A DNA stretch of 64,000 bases from Rhodohalobacter sulfatireducens. GTDB taxonomy: Bacteria; Bacteroidota; Rhodothermia; Balneolales; Balneolaceae. A program made the translations under genes and the position numbers. Within the stretch, counting starts at the first letter, position 1, and each line of letters begins with the position of its first letter. This document shows, piece after piece, positions 43,677 to 52,495 of the stretch. The notes under the pieces were generated by a model. It saw only the letters and a list, made by a program, of their open reading frames with translations. It was not told the origin of the DNA and made no database searches. The stretch is from positions 35,962 to 99,961 of the forward strand of contig NZ_JAKLWS010000015.1 in assembly GCF_022012475.1 (NCBI RefSeq), written 5' to 3'.

Positions 43677-44684
43677 ATGATTGGTTTAGAATCGTATACA
43701 CTCGCTGTATTTTTACTTGTCATCACAATGTTAAGTTGGGGTTCCTGGGCGAATACCCAAAAGCTCGTTAGCGGTGATAAATGGCCGTTTCAGCTTTATT
43801 ACTGGGATTATTCACTTGGTATTATCCTGATGGCCCTGTTATTTGGTTTCACTGTGGGTAGCTTGGGGGAAACCGGCCGAGGATTTACTGAAGATCTCTT
43901 ACAGGCATCAGCGTATGCCATCCTTTTTGCAATATTGGGCGGAGCTGTCTTTAACCTGGCAAATATTTTGATCGTTGCAGCGATCGATATTGCCGGAATG
44001 GCAATCGCTTTTCCAATCGGGATTGGAATTGCACTGGTTGAAGGTACCATCATCAACTATATTGCAGAACCAACCGGCAACCCAGTTCTCATTTTTACAG
44101 GAGTTACACTGGTCACTATCGCAATAATTATCGATGCCATAGCCTACAGACGGCTTCCACAGCAGGACACAAGTACCTCTACGAAAGGAATTGTCATTTC
44201 CATAGTTGGCGGGCTTTTGATGGGCTTGTTTTTCTACCTTGTACAAGTTGCCATCGCCTTTGATTTTAGCAATCCGGAGCCCGGGAAAATGATGCCTTTT
44301 GCAGCAGTGTTTATCTTTTCCATTGGTCTTTTTCTGTCCAATTTTATTTGGAACACATGGGCAATGGCAAAACCTTTTTCCGGTAATAAGGTTAAATATT
44401 CGCAATACTTTTCCGATGGAAATTCTAAGCGTCATCTCGTTGGTCTGTTGGGTGGAGCGATCTGGTGTATCGGGATGGTGTTATCGAACTATACGTCCGA
44501 AGTGGCGGGCGATGCAATCTCCTATGGATTAGGCCAGGGAGCTACAATGGTTGCGGCAATCTGGGGAGTCTTTATCTGGAAAGAATTTGAAGATGCACCC
44601 AAAGGAACCAATACTCTTCTAACGTTTATGTTCCTGTTCTTTTTAGTTGGACTGGGACTTTTGATATATGCAAGGGTTGCATAA
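43677..44684 (+). CDS. GRP/ureide-permease-type transporter of the DMT superfamily
   Basis: A 335-residue inner-membrane protein with about ten hydrophobic helices. The N-terminal LSWGSWANTQKL, FNLANILIVAAIDIAGMAIAFPIGIGIALV and the end GQGATMVAAIWGVFIWKEF are like glucose/ribose uptake proteins (GRP, RhaT-related) and plant ureide permeases. By context it should bring ribose, nucleosides or a related product into the cytoplasm. Placed between the nucleoside hydrolase and ribokinase genes. Confidence 0.75.
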   Translation: MIGLESYTLAVFLLVITMLSWGSWANTQKLVSGDKWPFQLYYWDYSLGIILMALLFGFTVGSLGETGRGFTEDLLQASAYAILFAILGGAVFNLANILIVAAIDIAGMAIAFPIGIGIALVEGTIINYIAEPTGNPVLIFTGVTLVTIAIIIDAIAYRRLPQQDTSTSTKGIVISIVGGLLMGLFFYLVQVAIAFDFSNPEPGKMMPFAAVFIFSIGLFLSNFIWNTWAMAKPFSGNKVKYSQYFSDGNSKRHLVGLLGGAIWCIGMVLSNYTSEVAGDAISYGLGQGATMVAAIWGVFIWKEFEDAPKGTNTLLTFMFLFFLVGLGLLIYARVA

Positions 44685-44745
44685 AAATATTTTCATCCTT
44701 GCAGTTTATGAAAAAGACCTAACAGCGTGCCAACGGAGGTTGGTT

Positions 44746-44800
44746 CCTGTCAGCGTCTATGCAAACGTCAACGCTGTCAGGACCTTCGGACGCTGACAGG
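44746..44800. repeat. CCTGTCAGCGTC inverted repeat
   Basis: CCTGTCAGCGTC (44746-44757) pairs exactly with GACGCTGACAGG (44789-44800); in between is aacgctgtcagg, a near copy of the arm. The hairpin lies in the 151-base spacer before ribokinase and might affect the transcript. Confidence 0.6.
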
Positions 44801-44835
44801 TTGTTTGAAATTTAAATCATCACTTTTAAAGAACC

Positions 44836-45759
44836 ATGAGCGAAATAATTGTCCTCGGTAGTTCCAATACGGATATGATTGTAAAAGTGCCCAGAATTCC
44901 TGCTCCGGGCGAGACAATTCTTGGCGGTGAATTTGTAAAAGCCGCCGGTGGTAAGGGAGCGAACCAGGCCGTGGCCGCTGCACGAAGCGGCGGAGATGTG
45001 ACTTTTATTGCGAATACCGGAGATGATAACCTTGGAAAAGAAGCGATCGAAGGATTCAAAAAAGAGGGAATCAACACCAATCACATTTTTGTGGATGCGG
45101 ATGCTCCCTCCGGGGTGGCACTCATTTTTGTGGGGGAAGACGGTGAAAACAGTATTGCCGTAGCATCAGGGGCGAATGGAAAATTAACTCCATCACAAAT
45201 TGATGAAATAGAGTATGTTATATCCGGTGGAAGCATCCTGTTAACACAGCTTGAAACACCTCTTGAAACCGTTGAACGAGCGATTAAAATTGCCAATAAG
45301 AATGGTGTTAAAGTGATTCTGAATCCGGCTCCTGCTCAATCCCTGAGTGACGATCTTCTCAAACAAATTGATATCCTCACTCCCAATCAATCGGAAGCTG
45401 AGTTATTAACAGGAATAAAAGTTGATAATAAACAGAGTGCTCAAAAAGCAGCAGCCAATCTGATTTCAAAAGGTGTAAAAACCGTCATTCTCACGCTCGG
45501 TCCAGACGGAGCTTTTTTGATGAGTGAAGATTTTCAAAAAATGATTCCCGGCTTTAAAGTGGAAGCTGAAGATACAACTGCTGCCGGAGATACATTTAAC
45601 GGAGCACTTGCTGTGGGACTGGCTGCAGGAAAAACAATGGAAGATGCCATTACGTGGGCTCATGCGGCAGCCGGACTTTCTGTGATGAAAATGGGGGCAC
45701 AACCATCGATTCCACAACACGATGAGATTAACAATTTTCTTACCAATGCTACGAATTAG
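44836..45759 (+). CDS. rbsK: ribokinase
   Basis: A 307-residue PfkB-family sugar kinase that makes ribose 5-phosphate. It has the family signatures GGKGANQAVAAARSGG (residues 38-53) and DTTAAGDTFNGALAVGLAAG near 250 with the catalytic Asp in GDTF. Start MSEIIVLGSSNTDMIVKV is typical of ribokinases. It follows the transporter gene and precedes the ADP-ribosylglycohydrolase-like gene with a 12-base gap. Confidence 0.93.
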   Translation: MSEIIVLGSSNTDMIVKVPRIPAPGETILGGEFVKAAGGKGANQAVAAARSGGDVTFIANTGDDNLGKEAIEGFKKEGINTNHIFVDADAPSGVALIFVGEDGENSIAVASGANGKLTPSQIDEIEYVISGGSILLTQLETPLETVERAIKIANKNGVKVILNPAPAQSLSDDLLKQIDILTPNQSEAELLTGIKVDNKQSAQKAAANLISKGVKTVILTLGPDGAFLMSEDFQKMIPGFKVEAEDTTAAGDTFNGALAVGLAAGKTMEDAITWAHAAAGLSVMKMGAQPSIPQHDEINNFLTNATN

Positions 45760-45771
45760 AAAGGCAAAACC

Positions 45772-47175
45772 ATGAAAAACCTACATTCCATATTACTTAT
45801 TCTGATAAGTTTTTTTCTTTTTTTATCCTGTCAACAAAATGAATCGGCTGATCAGAATTCACCAAATACATCATTAGTGAATCCAAATCTTGAGTACGAA
45901 GAGTACCAACCCAATGAATCTGATATTGTTATTTCCAGAGCTCAATATGCCGATAAACTCTATGGTTTCTGGCTGGCGCAAAACATCGCCAACTGGACCG
46001 GTTTGGTAACTGAGATGGATAAAATTGGGAATACGGGTGAAATCAAAACCGGTGATTTTTACACACGCGAGGACTGGGGAAAGCCCGATCAACCCAATAT
46101 CTGGTCAGAGGAACCGAGTGAAATATCTGAGACAATTGATTTTGTCTTCCGGGATGAAGGTGAAGTCTGGGGATCCGATGATGACACAGATATCGAATAT
46201 ATGTATCAGCACCTTTTACTTGAAAATGAAACGAGCATTCTCACCGGCGAACAGATTCGTGAGGGATGGCTGAAGCATATAATGCATGAGGAGGAAAATT
46301 ACCTTTGGGTATCCAATCAAACCGCACTGAATTTGATGATTGACGGGGAAACACCACCTGCCACAAGCAACCCGGATCTGAATCCAAATTATGATATGAT
46401 TGATGCCCAACTAACCACCGAAATTTTTGGGCTCTTTGCTCCGGCCCAGCCTGATGTAGCATTAGAAATAGCTCACCTACCGATTCGAACAACCGCCAGA
46501 GAAAACGCAGCATGGATTTCCGAGTTTTATGTGATCATGCATTCGCTCGCATCTCGTGTTGATGAGAATCTTTCGATGCAGAACAAAATAATGTGGCTGG
46601 CGGATCGGGCATCAAACCGGTTGCCGGCGGAATCATATTCACGAAAAATGTATGATTTTGTGTTAGATCAATATGAATCCGGAGTAACTTGGGAAGAGGC
46701 CAGAGACAACCTTTATCAACGCTACCAGGTTGAGGAAGCCGACGGTTATACGATCTCTTCGAACGAACCGACTTGCAGCGGTTGCTTTGCAGCAGGGATC
46801 AACTTCGGAGCGAGTTTGGTCAGTCTTTTTTATGGAGAAGGCGATCTAAAAGAAACCATAAAAATTGGGGTTTTAGCCGGATGGGATTCTGATAATCCAA
46901 CTGCAACCTGGGCAGGACTTTTAGGCTTTATGCTTGGAAAAGAGGGAGTTGAAGAGGCTTTCGGACGTACCTTTGCAGATCAATATAACATCCACAGAAC
47001 TCGTCAGAATTTTCCCAATGGCGGAATGGATACATTTGAAAACATGGCTGAGAAGGGTGTTTTTATAATTGATAGAGCTGTACAGGAACAGATGAACGGA
47101 GGTATCGATCTTGAAGAAAATGTATGGTACATTCCTGATAGAGAATTAAATATTACTCAAACATCCAATAACTAA
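45772..47175 (+). CDS. ADP-ribosylglycohydrolase-fold lipoprotein
   Basis: A 467-residue lipoprotein (lipobox FLSC, Cys 20). Metal-binding segments of the family are seen: GSDDDTDIEYMYQ (Asp 136-140 region) and LAGWDSDNPTATWAGLLGFMLG (residues 368-389), where classical enzymes have G-x-D-T-D. The final acids are kept but one is changed to Asn 375. The family removes ADP-ribose from Arg or cleaves related N- or O-glycosides. Exported members are often found with ribose genes; here the gene is 12 bases behind rbsK and 4 before the SMP-30 gene, so it is part of the operon. Confidence 0.85.
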   Translation: MKNLHSILLILISFFLFLSCQQNESADQNSPNTSLVNPNLEYEEYQPNESDIVISRAQYADKLYGFWLAQNIANWTGLVTEMDKIGNTGEIKTGDFYTREDWGKPDQPNIWSEEPSEISETIDFVFRDEGEVWGSDDDTDIEYMYQHLLLENETSILTGEQIREGWLKHIMHEEENYLWVSNQTALNLMIDGETPPATSNPDLNPNYDMIDAQLTTEIFGLFAPAQPDVALEIAHLPIRTTARENAAWISEFYVIMHSLASRVDENLSMQNKIMWLADRASNRLPAESYSRKMYDFVLDQYESGVTWEEARDNLYQRYQVEEADGYTISSNEPTCSGCFAAGINFGASLVSLFYGEGDLKETIKIGVLAGWDSDNPTATWAGLLGFMLGKEGVEEAFGRTFADQYNIHRTRQNFPNGGMDTFENMAEKGVFIIDRAVQEQMNGGIDLEENVWYIPDRELNITQTSNN

Positions 47176-47179
47176 GAAA

Positions 47180-48070
47180 ATGTTTCGATTAGCACTTACA
47201 ATTCTCGCACTTTTTCTGATTTCAAATTATACATTGCAAGCCCAAAGTCCTGTCATTGCAGATGGGACTGAACTCAACCTGGTTTCCGATCAATTCTCAT
47301 TCACCGAGGGGCCTGCAGCCGACAGCGAAGGGAATGTCTACTTCACAGATCAACCCAATAACGACATCTGGATTTACACCATTGATGGTGAACTGAATAA
47401 GTTTATGGATGAATCCGGACGATCAAATGGACTTTATTTTGCTGAGAATGGAGATCTACTGGCTTGTGCAGATGCAAAGAATGAGTTGTGGTCGATTTCT
47501 CCACACATGGTAGTTGAAGTTTTAGTAGATGGATACGAAGGAAAACGATTGAACGGACCCAATGACTTGTGGCCTGATCCAAGCGGCGGCATCTATTTTA
47601 CGGACCCCTATTATCAGCGGGAGTATTGGGATCATACAGAGAAAGAGATCGAGGAGGAACGTGTTTATTATCTCTCTCCGGATCGGGAGGATTTGATCAT
47701 CGTTGATGATGACTTGGTTCAACCCAACGGAATTATTGGGTCACCCGATGGTAATACGCTTTATGTGGCGGACATCGGAGATGGGAAAACGTACTCATAC
47801 ACTATTCATGAAGACGGAACCTTATCAAACAAAACTCTCTTTACCGAAATGGGTTCGGATGGTGTTACTCTTGATGAGCAAGGAAATCTCTACTTAACCG
47901 GCGATGGAGTAACTGTTTTTAATCAGGAAGGAGAACAGATTGAACACATTTCGGTTCCCCAAAACTGGACGGCAAATGTTACGTTTGGAGGTACAAACAA
48001 TCAGACATTATTCATCACTGCTAGTACGGCTGTTTATACGTTGGAGATGAAAGTAAAAGGTGCTTCCTGA
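47180..48070 (+). CDS. SMP-30/gluconolactonase-family protein, exported
   Basis: A 296-residue protein with a signal peptide (LFLISNYTLQAQS). The beta-propeller motifs FTEGPAADSEGNVYFTD, SNGLYF, NGPNDLWPDPSGGIYFTDPYY and QPNGIIGSPDGNTLYVADIGDGK carry the Glu, Asn and Asp ligands of the metal in the SMP-30 family, which opens sugar lactones. It starts 4 bases after the previous stop. The link to nucleoside or ribose breakdown might be opening of ribonolactone, which is inference. Confidence 0.88.
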   Translation: MFRLALTILALFLISNYTLQAQSPVIADGTELNLVSDQFSFTEGPAADSEGNVYFTDQPNNDIWIYTIDGELNKFMDESGRSNGLYFAENGDLLACADAKNELWSISPHMVVEVLVDGYEGKRLNGPNDLWPDPSGGIYFTDPYYQREYWDHTEKEIEEERVYYLSPDREDLIIVDDDLVQPNGIIGSPDGNTLYVADIGDGKTYSYTIHEDGTLSNKTLFTEMGSDGVTLDEQGNLYLTGDGVTVFNQEGEQIEHISVPQNWTANVTFGGTNNQTLFITASTAVYTLEMKVKGAS

Positions 48071-48206
48071 AAATGGAAAAAAACCTAAGAAATAGGTTCG
48101 TTTGTTCAATTATTACTTGAAAAAGATCCATTTACTCAGAATCCTTATAGATGAATTCTTTATTTTATTGATATAAGAAGTTTTTTCTCAATTAATAGAT
48201 AGAGAG

Positions 48207-48443
48207 ATGAGAAAGAATTCAGGCTTTCGCGGTAAAAAAATAGGATTGCTTTACATTTGGCTCACTGATTTTTGGCTATCTCTTTTCATTCTCAGCGGAT
48301 CATTCTCATCATTAGAAACGCTTTACCTTAGCTATGCACCTGTTCCCAATAGCGGCAGAGAGATATCTACTCAGACAGATCGGGAATTGGATTCGCAGGC
48401 CATCGTATCACATTTTAACACTCGGAAAAATGAAAAAAACTAA
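48207..48443 (+). CDS. possible small membrane protein, doubtful
   Basis: A 78-residue frame with one hydrophobic segment (about residues 13-33, LLYIWLTDFWLSLFILSG) and a purine-rich ribosome site (agagag just before the ATG). Its end overlaps the ankyrin/beta-lactamase start. No family is recognised and it may be noise. Confidence 0.25.
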   Translation: MRKNSGFRGKKIGLLYIWLTDFWLSLFILSGSFSSLETLYLSYAPVPNSGREISTQTDRELDSQAIVSHFNTRKNEKN

Positions 48444-50085
48444 ATTTTTTTGTCCATATCTGATTTTAAAGGAAACTGAATTAAAAGTGATGACGGTGAT
48501 ATTGCTGTCATTACTTCTTGTTTTACCCTCCCAAGTTTTTGGGCAAGGGGAAACTCCTGAGATGAACTTGCACATGGCCGTTTTACAAGGAAATTTAGAT
48601 ATCGTACAGCAACATATCACATCCGGCTCAGATCTGGATCAGAAAGATGCATTTGGGTCTACTCCATTAATCATTGCAACCACATTTGGAAAGACAGATT
48701 TGGCAAAAATCTTAATTGAAGGCGGTGCAAACCTGGAAATCACTAACAACGAAGGCTCTTCACCGTTGATTATTGCTTCTCTTTTCGGTCGTACCGAAAT
48801 CGTTAAATCCTTACTAAACCATGGCGCAAACAGGTATTACAGGAATAATGAAGGTTCCACGGCTTACGATATTGTGGCAGCTCCTTTCGAGGAAGACAAA
48901 CCACTTTACGATCAACTGGCTACTGCATTAGCCCCCCTTGGGCTGAAACTTGATTATGAAAATATTAAATCTTCCCGTCCCAAAATCGCAGAAATGTTGC
49001 GCTCTGAAACCGAAGAGCTTAAAAATATCTTCTACCAACCATTGCAAGAAAATGATTGGAAAGTTTCTACTCCTGAGGAGCAGGAATTAGATCCCATGCT
49101 GATAGCAGAACTCTATCATGAAGCATCGAAACTTGAAACCATATATAGCCTGCTAGTGGTCAAGGACGGATATCTGGTAGCTGAAAAATATTTTAATGAA
49201 GGTACCATTGACCAAAAAGCCCGCTTGCAATCGGTGACTAAAAGCTTCACTTCGGCTCTCGTTGGAATTGCGTTGGAGCAGGGCTGTTTAGAAAGCGTAG
49301 ATCAACCGATGATGGAATTTTTCCCTGAAATTCGTGAGCAAATCAGCGATACCAGAAAAGAGGAGATAACCATTCGCCACCTGCTTCAGATGCGGTCCGG
49401 ATTTCCATGGGAGGAATCAACGCAAGAGTTGTTTGATTTACTATATGAGGGATTCCGGCCTTCAACCTTGGTCGATGTTGCCCTCACACACGACTTGGAT
49501 ACAGAATTTCAATACAGCAACCTTTCGTCCCATATACTTGGTATTATCGTAGCGCGGGCATGTGAGACCAACCTTAAATCATTCGCTCTGACACACCTGT
49601 TTGAACCGATGGATATAAAACCGGGCGAGTGGATACAGGATTGGGAAGGATACTATAACGGTCACGGAGATCTCCACCTAACGGCGCGCGATGCAGCCAA
49701 ATTTGGCCTCCTATATCTGGGTTATGGCAGATACAAAGGGAATCAAATCGTACCGGCAGCATGGGTAGGAAATTCACTTCAAAACTACTCGGAAAATGTC
49801 AATTCTGCGGGTATAAGAAATGGTAGTGTGGGCAGGTACCTGAAAAACATTGGCTACGGTTACCAATGGTGGTCGGCCGCTGTAGATGATTATCGTTTCA
49901 ACCTGGCATGGGGGCACGGGGGACAATTCATTTTCCTGCTGGATGAGTACGATATGGTCGTTGTAGTTACCTCTGATCCATTCTTCGGCCAACATGATGA
50001 TGAAGCCTGGAAACATGAACGTTCTAATATCAATCTTGTAGGAAAATTTATTCAGTCTTTGCTCAAAAGTGATCCATTAAAATAA
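48430..50085 (+). CDS. ankyrin-repeat and beta-lactamase-fold fusion, exported
   Basis: About 551 residues. A signal peptide (MTVILLSLLLVLPSQVFG) sits about 20 residues in if translation starts at ATG 48430; ATG 48490 is an alternative that begins at the signal peptide. Next come ankyrin repeats, about 50 to 160 (GSTPLIIATTFGKTDLAKIL, GSSPLIIASLFGRTEIVKSL), and then a serine-hydrolase domain with SxxK in QSVTKSFTSALVG, YSN in FQYSNLSSHIL, and HGGQ near the end. The fold is shared by class C beta-lactamases and DD-peptidases. Ankyrin repeats fused in front of an exported one are unusual. Confidence 0.85.
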   Translation: MKKTKFFCPYLILKETELKVMTVILLSLLLVLPSQVFGQGETPEMNLHMAVLQGNLDIVQQHITSGSDLDQKDAFGSTPLIIATTFGKTDLAKILIEGGANLEITNNEGSSPLIIASLFGRTEIVKSLLNHGANRYYRNNEGSTAYDIVAAPFEEDKPLYDQLATALAPLGLKLDYENIKSSRPKIAEMLRSETEELKNIFYQPLQENDWKVSTPEEQELDPMLIAELYHEASKLETIYSLLVVKDGYLVAEKYFNEGTIDQKARLQSVTKSFTSALVGIALEQGCLESVDQPMMEFFPEIREQISDTRKEEITIRHLLQMRSGFPWEESTQELFDLLYEGFRPSTLVDVALTHDLDTEFQYSNLSSHILGIIVARACETNLKSFALTHLFEPMDIKPGEWIQDWEGYYNGHGDLHLTARDAAKFGLLYLGYGRYKGNQIVPAAWVGNSLQNYSENVNSAGIRNGSVGRYLKNIGYGYQWWSAAVDDYRFNLAWGHGGQFIFLLDEYDMVVVVTSDPFFGQHDDEAWKHERSNINLVGKFIQSLLKSDPLK

Positions 50086-50246
50086 TATTCAAAGCTGGTA
50101 AGATGAATATATGATGGGTTAAAGCTTTGAAAACCGACGGTTTTATTACTTTCTCATCCTTATTTCAAGTGACATTTAGTTTTCATAATATTCGTCAATC
50201 TTTTCGTTTTTCCATCCATTAGGTCAGACTTTAGCTATTCTTATTT

Positions 50247-50972
50247 ATGAAAATCTGTGTTGCTCAAATAAAATCTATACCCGGTGATATTCAACAAAAT
50301 TCAGCCATGCACATAAAGTATGTTGACCTCGCCGTATCTTTTGGTGCACATGCCATCTTTTTCCCGGAACTCTCTCTTACGGGTTATGAACCAACATCAG
50401 CAATAGATTTAGCAATAAATCTTGGTGATAAAAGACTGAATATTTTCCAAAAAATCAGTGACTCAAGTAACATTATTATTGGTATTGGAGCACCTACGAT
50501 GCATACAGATGGCACCTGTATCAGTATGGTAATCATTCAGCCCAATCAATCAAGACGCCTGTATTCAAAACAATTTTTACATGAAGATGAAAAACAATAC
50601 TTCGTCAGCGGAAAAAAATCACCAATATTGAAAATCGGTGACCATAAAATTGCCATTGCCATCTGTTATGAGATTTCAGCTCCTGCGCATTGTAAAAATG
50701 CTTACGAAAAAGGGGCTAATATCTATCTTGCAAGTACCGCGAAATATTCATCGGGAATCGACAAAACTTTAGATAAACTCTCGCAAATTGCCGATAAATA
50801 TTCTATGACTGTACTACTGTCGAACTGTATTGGTAGGACAGATGGAAATGAATTTGCCGGTAAGTCCTCTGTCTGGAATGACAGAGGTACTTTACTCGCT
50901 CAGCTGGGAAATTCGCAAGAGGGTATGCTCATCCTGGATACTGAAACGCAAATGACTTCAGAGATACTATAA
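50247..50972 (+). CDS. carbon-nitrogen hydrolase family protein
   Basis: A 241-residue cytoplasmic enzyme with the complete nitrilase-superfamily triad: Glu 41 (IFFPELSLTGYEP), Lys 108 (LYSKQFLHEDE) and Cys 140 (IAICYEIS). The family hydrolyses nitriles, amides or N-carbamoyl compounds; the substrate here is unknown. It stands alone, with fsa on the other strand just behind. Confidence 0.9.
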   Translation: MKICVAQIKSIPGDIQQNSAMHIKYVDLAVSFGAHAIFFPELSLTGYEPTSAIDLAINLGDKRLNIFQKISDSSNIIIGIGAPTMHTDGTCISMVIIQPNQSRRLYSKQFLHEDEKQYFVSGKKSPILKIGDHKIAIAICYEISAPAHCKNAYEKGANIYLASTAKYSSGIDKTLDKLSQIADKYSMTVLLSNCIGRTDGNEFAGKSSVWNDRGTLLAQLGNSQEGMLILDTETQMTSEIL

Positions 50973-50990
50973 AACCAGCGATTTTCTAAT

Positions 50991-51650
50991 TTACTTCTTT
51001 AAACTCTCCTGGAGTTTCTCCCAATCTGAAATAAACCGCTCAAGGCCCGTATCTGTCAATGGGTGCTTCAGCAGTTGCTCAATAACTTTGAGTGGCATTG
51101 TGGCAACATCAGCGCCAAGCCGTGCAGCTTCAAGCACGTGCATCGGATGACGAATACTCGCTGCCAGGATTTCCGTCTCAAAGCCGTAATTATCATAAAT
51201 CTGTACGATGTCTTCTATGATGGTCATTCCGTCGTTGGAAATATCATCCACTCGACCAATAAAAGGTGAGATATAGGTGGCACCGGCTTTTGCGGCAATC
51301 ATTGCCTGGGTTGCAGAAAAGCAGAGTGTGCAATTTGTTTTAATACCTTCTTCCGTAAATGTTTTAATCGCTTTTATGCCATCTTTAATCAATGGAACTT
51401 TTACGACAACATTATCCGCAATGGATGCAATATTTCTGCCTTCCGCAATGATATCAGCATATTCAGTTGAAATGACTTCAGCGGAAACGTCACCATCAAC
51501 TATATCACAGATTTTTGCAATATGTCCTTCAAAATCACTCACACCAACTTTGTGGCAAAGACTGGGATTGGTAGTCACACCGTCCAGTACTCCCAAGTCA
51601 TTGGCTTCCTGAATTTCATTCAAATCGGCTGTATCAATAAAAAATTTCAT
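50991..51650 (-). CDS. fsa: transaldolase/fructose-6-phosphate aldolase-like (TalC family)
   Basis: A 219-residue class I aldolase. The Schiff-base Lys is Lys 84 in [12 protein letters not shown], and the family motifs [41 protein letters not shown] and SPFIGRVDD are present. Short members include true transaldolases and fructose-6-phosphate aldolases; I cannot separate them from sequence alone. It takes part in pentose phosphate or fructose metabolism. Convergent with the carbon-nitrogen hydrolase gene. Confidence 0.93.
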   Translation of the reverse strand: MKFFIDTADLNEIQEANDLGVLDGVTTNPSLCHKVGVSDFEGHIAKICDIVDGDVSAEVISTEYADIIAEGRNIASIADNVVVKVPLIKDGIKAIKTFTEEGIKTNCTLCFSATQAMIAAKAGATYISPFIGRVDDISNDGMTIIEDIVQIYDNYGFETEILAASIRHPMHVLEAARLGADVATMPLKVIEQLLKHPLTDTGLERFISDWEKLQESLKK

Positions 51651-51781
51651 AGTGGATAATATTTTTTGGTTTCTTCTTGTTTCAAATATAATGAATGTAT
51701 AGAATCAACAAAGAGTGAATTTTATTTATTTGGTTCAGGATTTTATATCTTTAATAAAATCAAACAAACCACTTTTCAATT

Positions 51782-52090
51782 ATGAGTAAATCAGGAAAAG
51801 ATTTTGCACTTGGATTAATAACCGGTGCAGCACTTGGCACAATAGCTGCTCTTCTTTACGCACCCGATTCCGGAACTAACACACGAGACAGGCTGTCTTA
51901 CCAACTGAGTAAGTATGTTGATGAGATCAATCGTATGATCAAAAAACTTCAGGATGAAAAGGAAAAATATTCATCGGATGCCAAACAGAAGGGTGACGAT
52001 GTGGTTACAGATGCCAAGAAACGTGCCGATGACCTCATCAAAGAGGCTGAAGAACTTCTTGAGAATATTGAGAAATCTAAAAGAAATTAG
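51782..52090 (+). CDS. YtxH-like protein
   Basis: A 102-residue protein with an N-terminal glycine-rich membrane segment (FALGLITGAALGTIAALLYAP, residues 7-27) and a helical, Lys/Glu-rich coiled-coil tail. This is the YtxH layout (general stress protein-like in Bacillus); function unknown. It is divergent from fsa. Confidence 0.85.
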   Translation: MSKSGKDFALGLITGAALGTIAALLYAPDSGTNTRDRLSYQLSKYVDEINRMIKKLQDEKEKYSSDAKQKGDDVVTDAKKRADDLIKEAEELLENIEKSKRN

Positions 52091-52460
52091 ATTCAAATAG
52101 CGCAAACAGCGCAAACGTCCTTGTTTTCATACTGATTCCGAAGGAGACCTTCGGAATCATCTGCAGAAGCTCCGCTTCTATTTATATATGCGCGATCCAG
52201 ATTTACTACCTTTCTTTTACTGAGAAGCAGAACTTCTCTTTGGCGTTCCGAAGCTCTTGCTTCGGAACGAGATCCAAGTGAGTTGCGCTTCAATCTATCT
52301 CATCACAGTTTTATCGCTAATCTTTGTTTTGAATTGCAAATTTTCTCTGTGCATATCAAAGTCAGCGATTCGATACAAAATAATTGATTCCCCCTAATAA
52401 AAAACCGCGAAGTTTTTGAATCATCGCGGTTTTCAATTGTAAACTTACTTTCTAAAACAA
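52091..52460. other. non-coding spacer with several hairpins
   Basis: Two strong hairpins are seen: GATTCCGAAGG/CCTTCGGAATC (52135-52159) and CGTTCCGAAGC/GCTTCGGAACG (52244-52269), plus a shorter cagaagctccgcttct. They look like dispersed repeat debris. No gene is supported here; the two terminators listed next lie at its end. Confidence 0.6.
52401..52433. terminator. second hairpin terminator downstream of rpoC
   Basis: AAAACCGCGA pairs with TCGCGGTTTT around a 13-base loop. The A/T flanks suit both directions; it can back up the rpoC terminator or serve ytxH. Confidence 0.65.
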
Positions 52461-52490
52461 AAAAGCCCTGATTCTCATCAGGGCTTTTTC
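52461..52490 (-). terminator. rpoC operon terminator
   Basis: AAAAGCCCTGAT (52461-52472) pairs with ATCAGGGCTTTT (52477-52488) around tctc, with an A run on the left that is the U run of the minus transcript. It lies just past the rpoC stop and ends the large operon. Confidence 0.9.
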
Positions 52491-52495
52491 CTATT

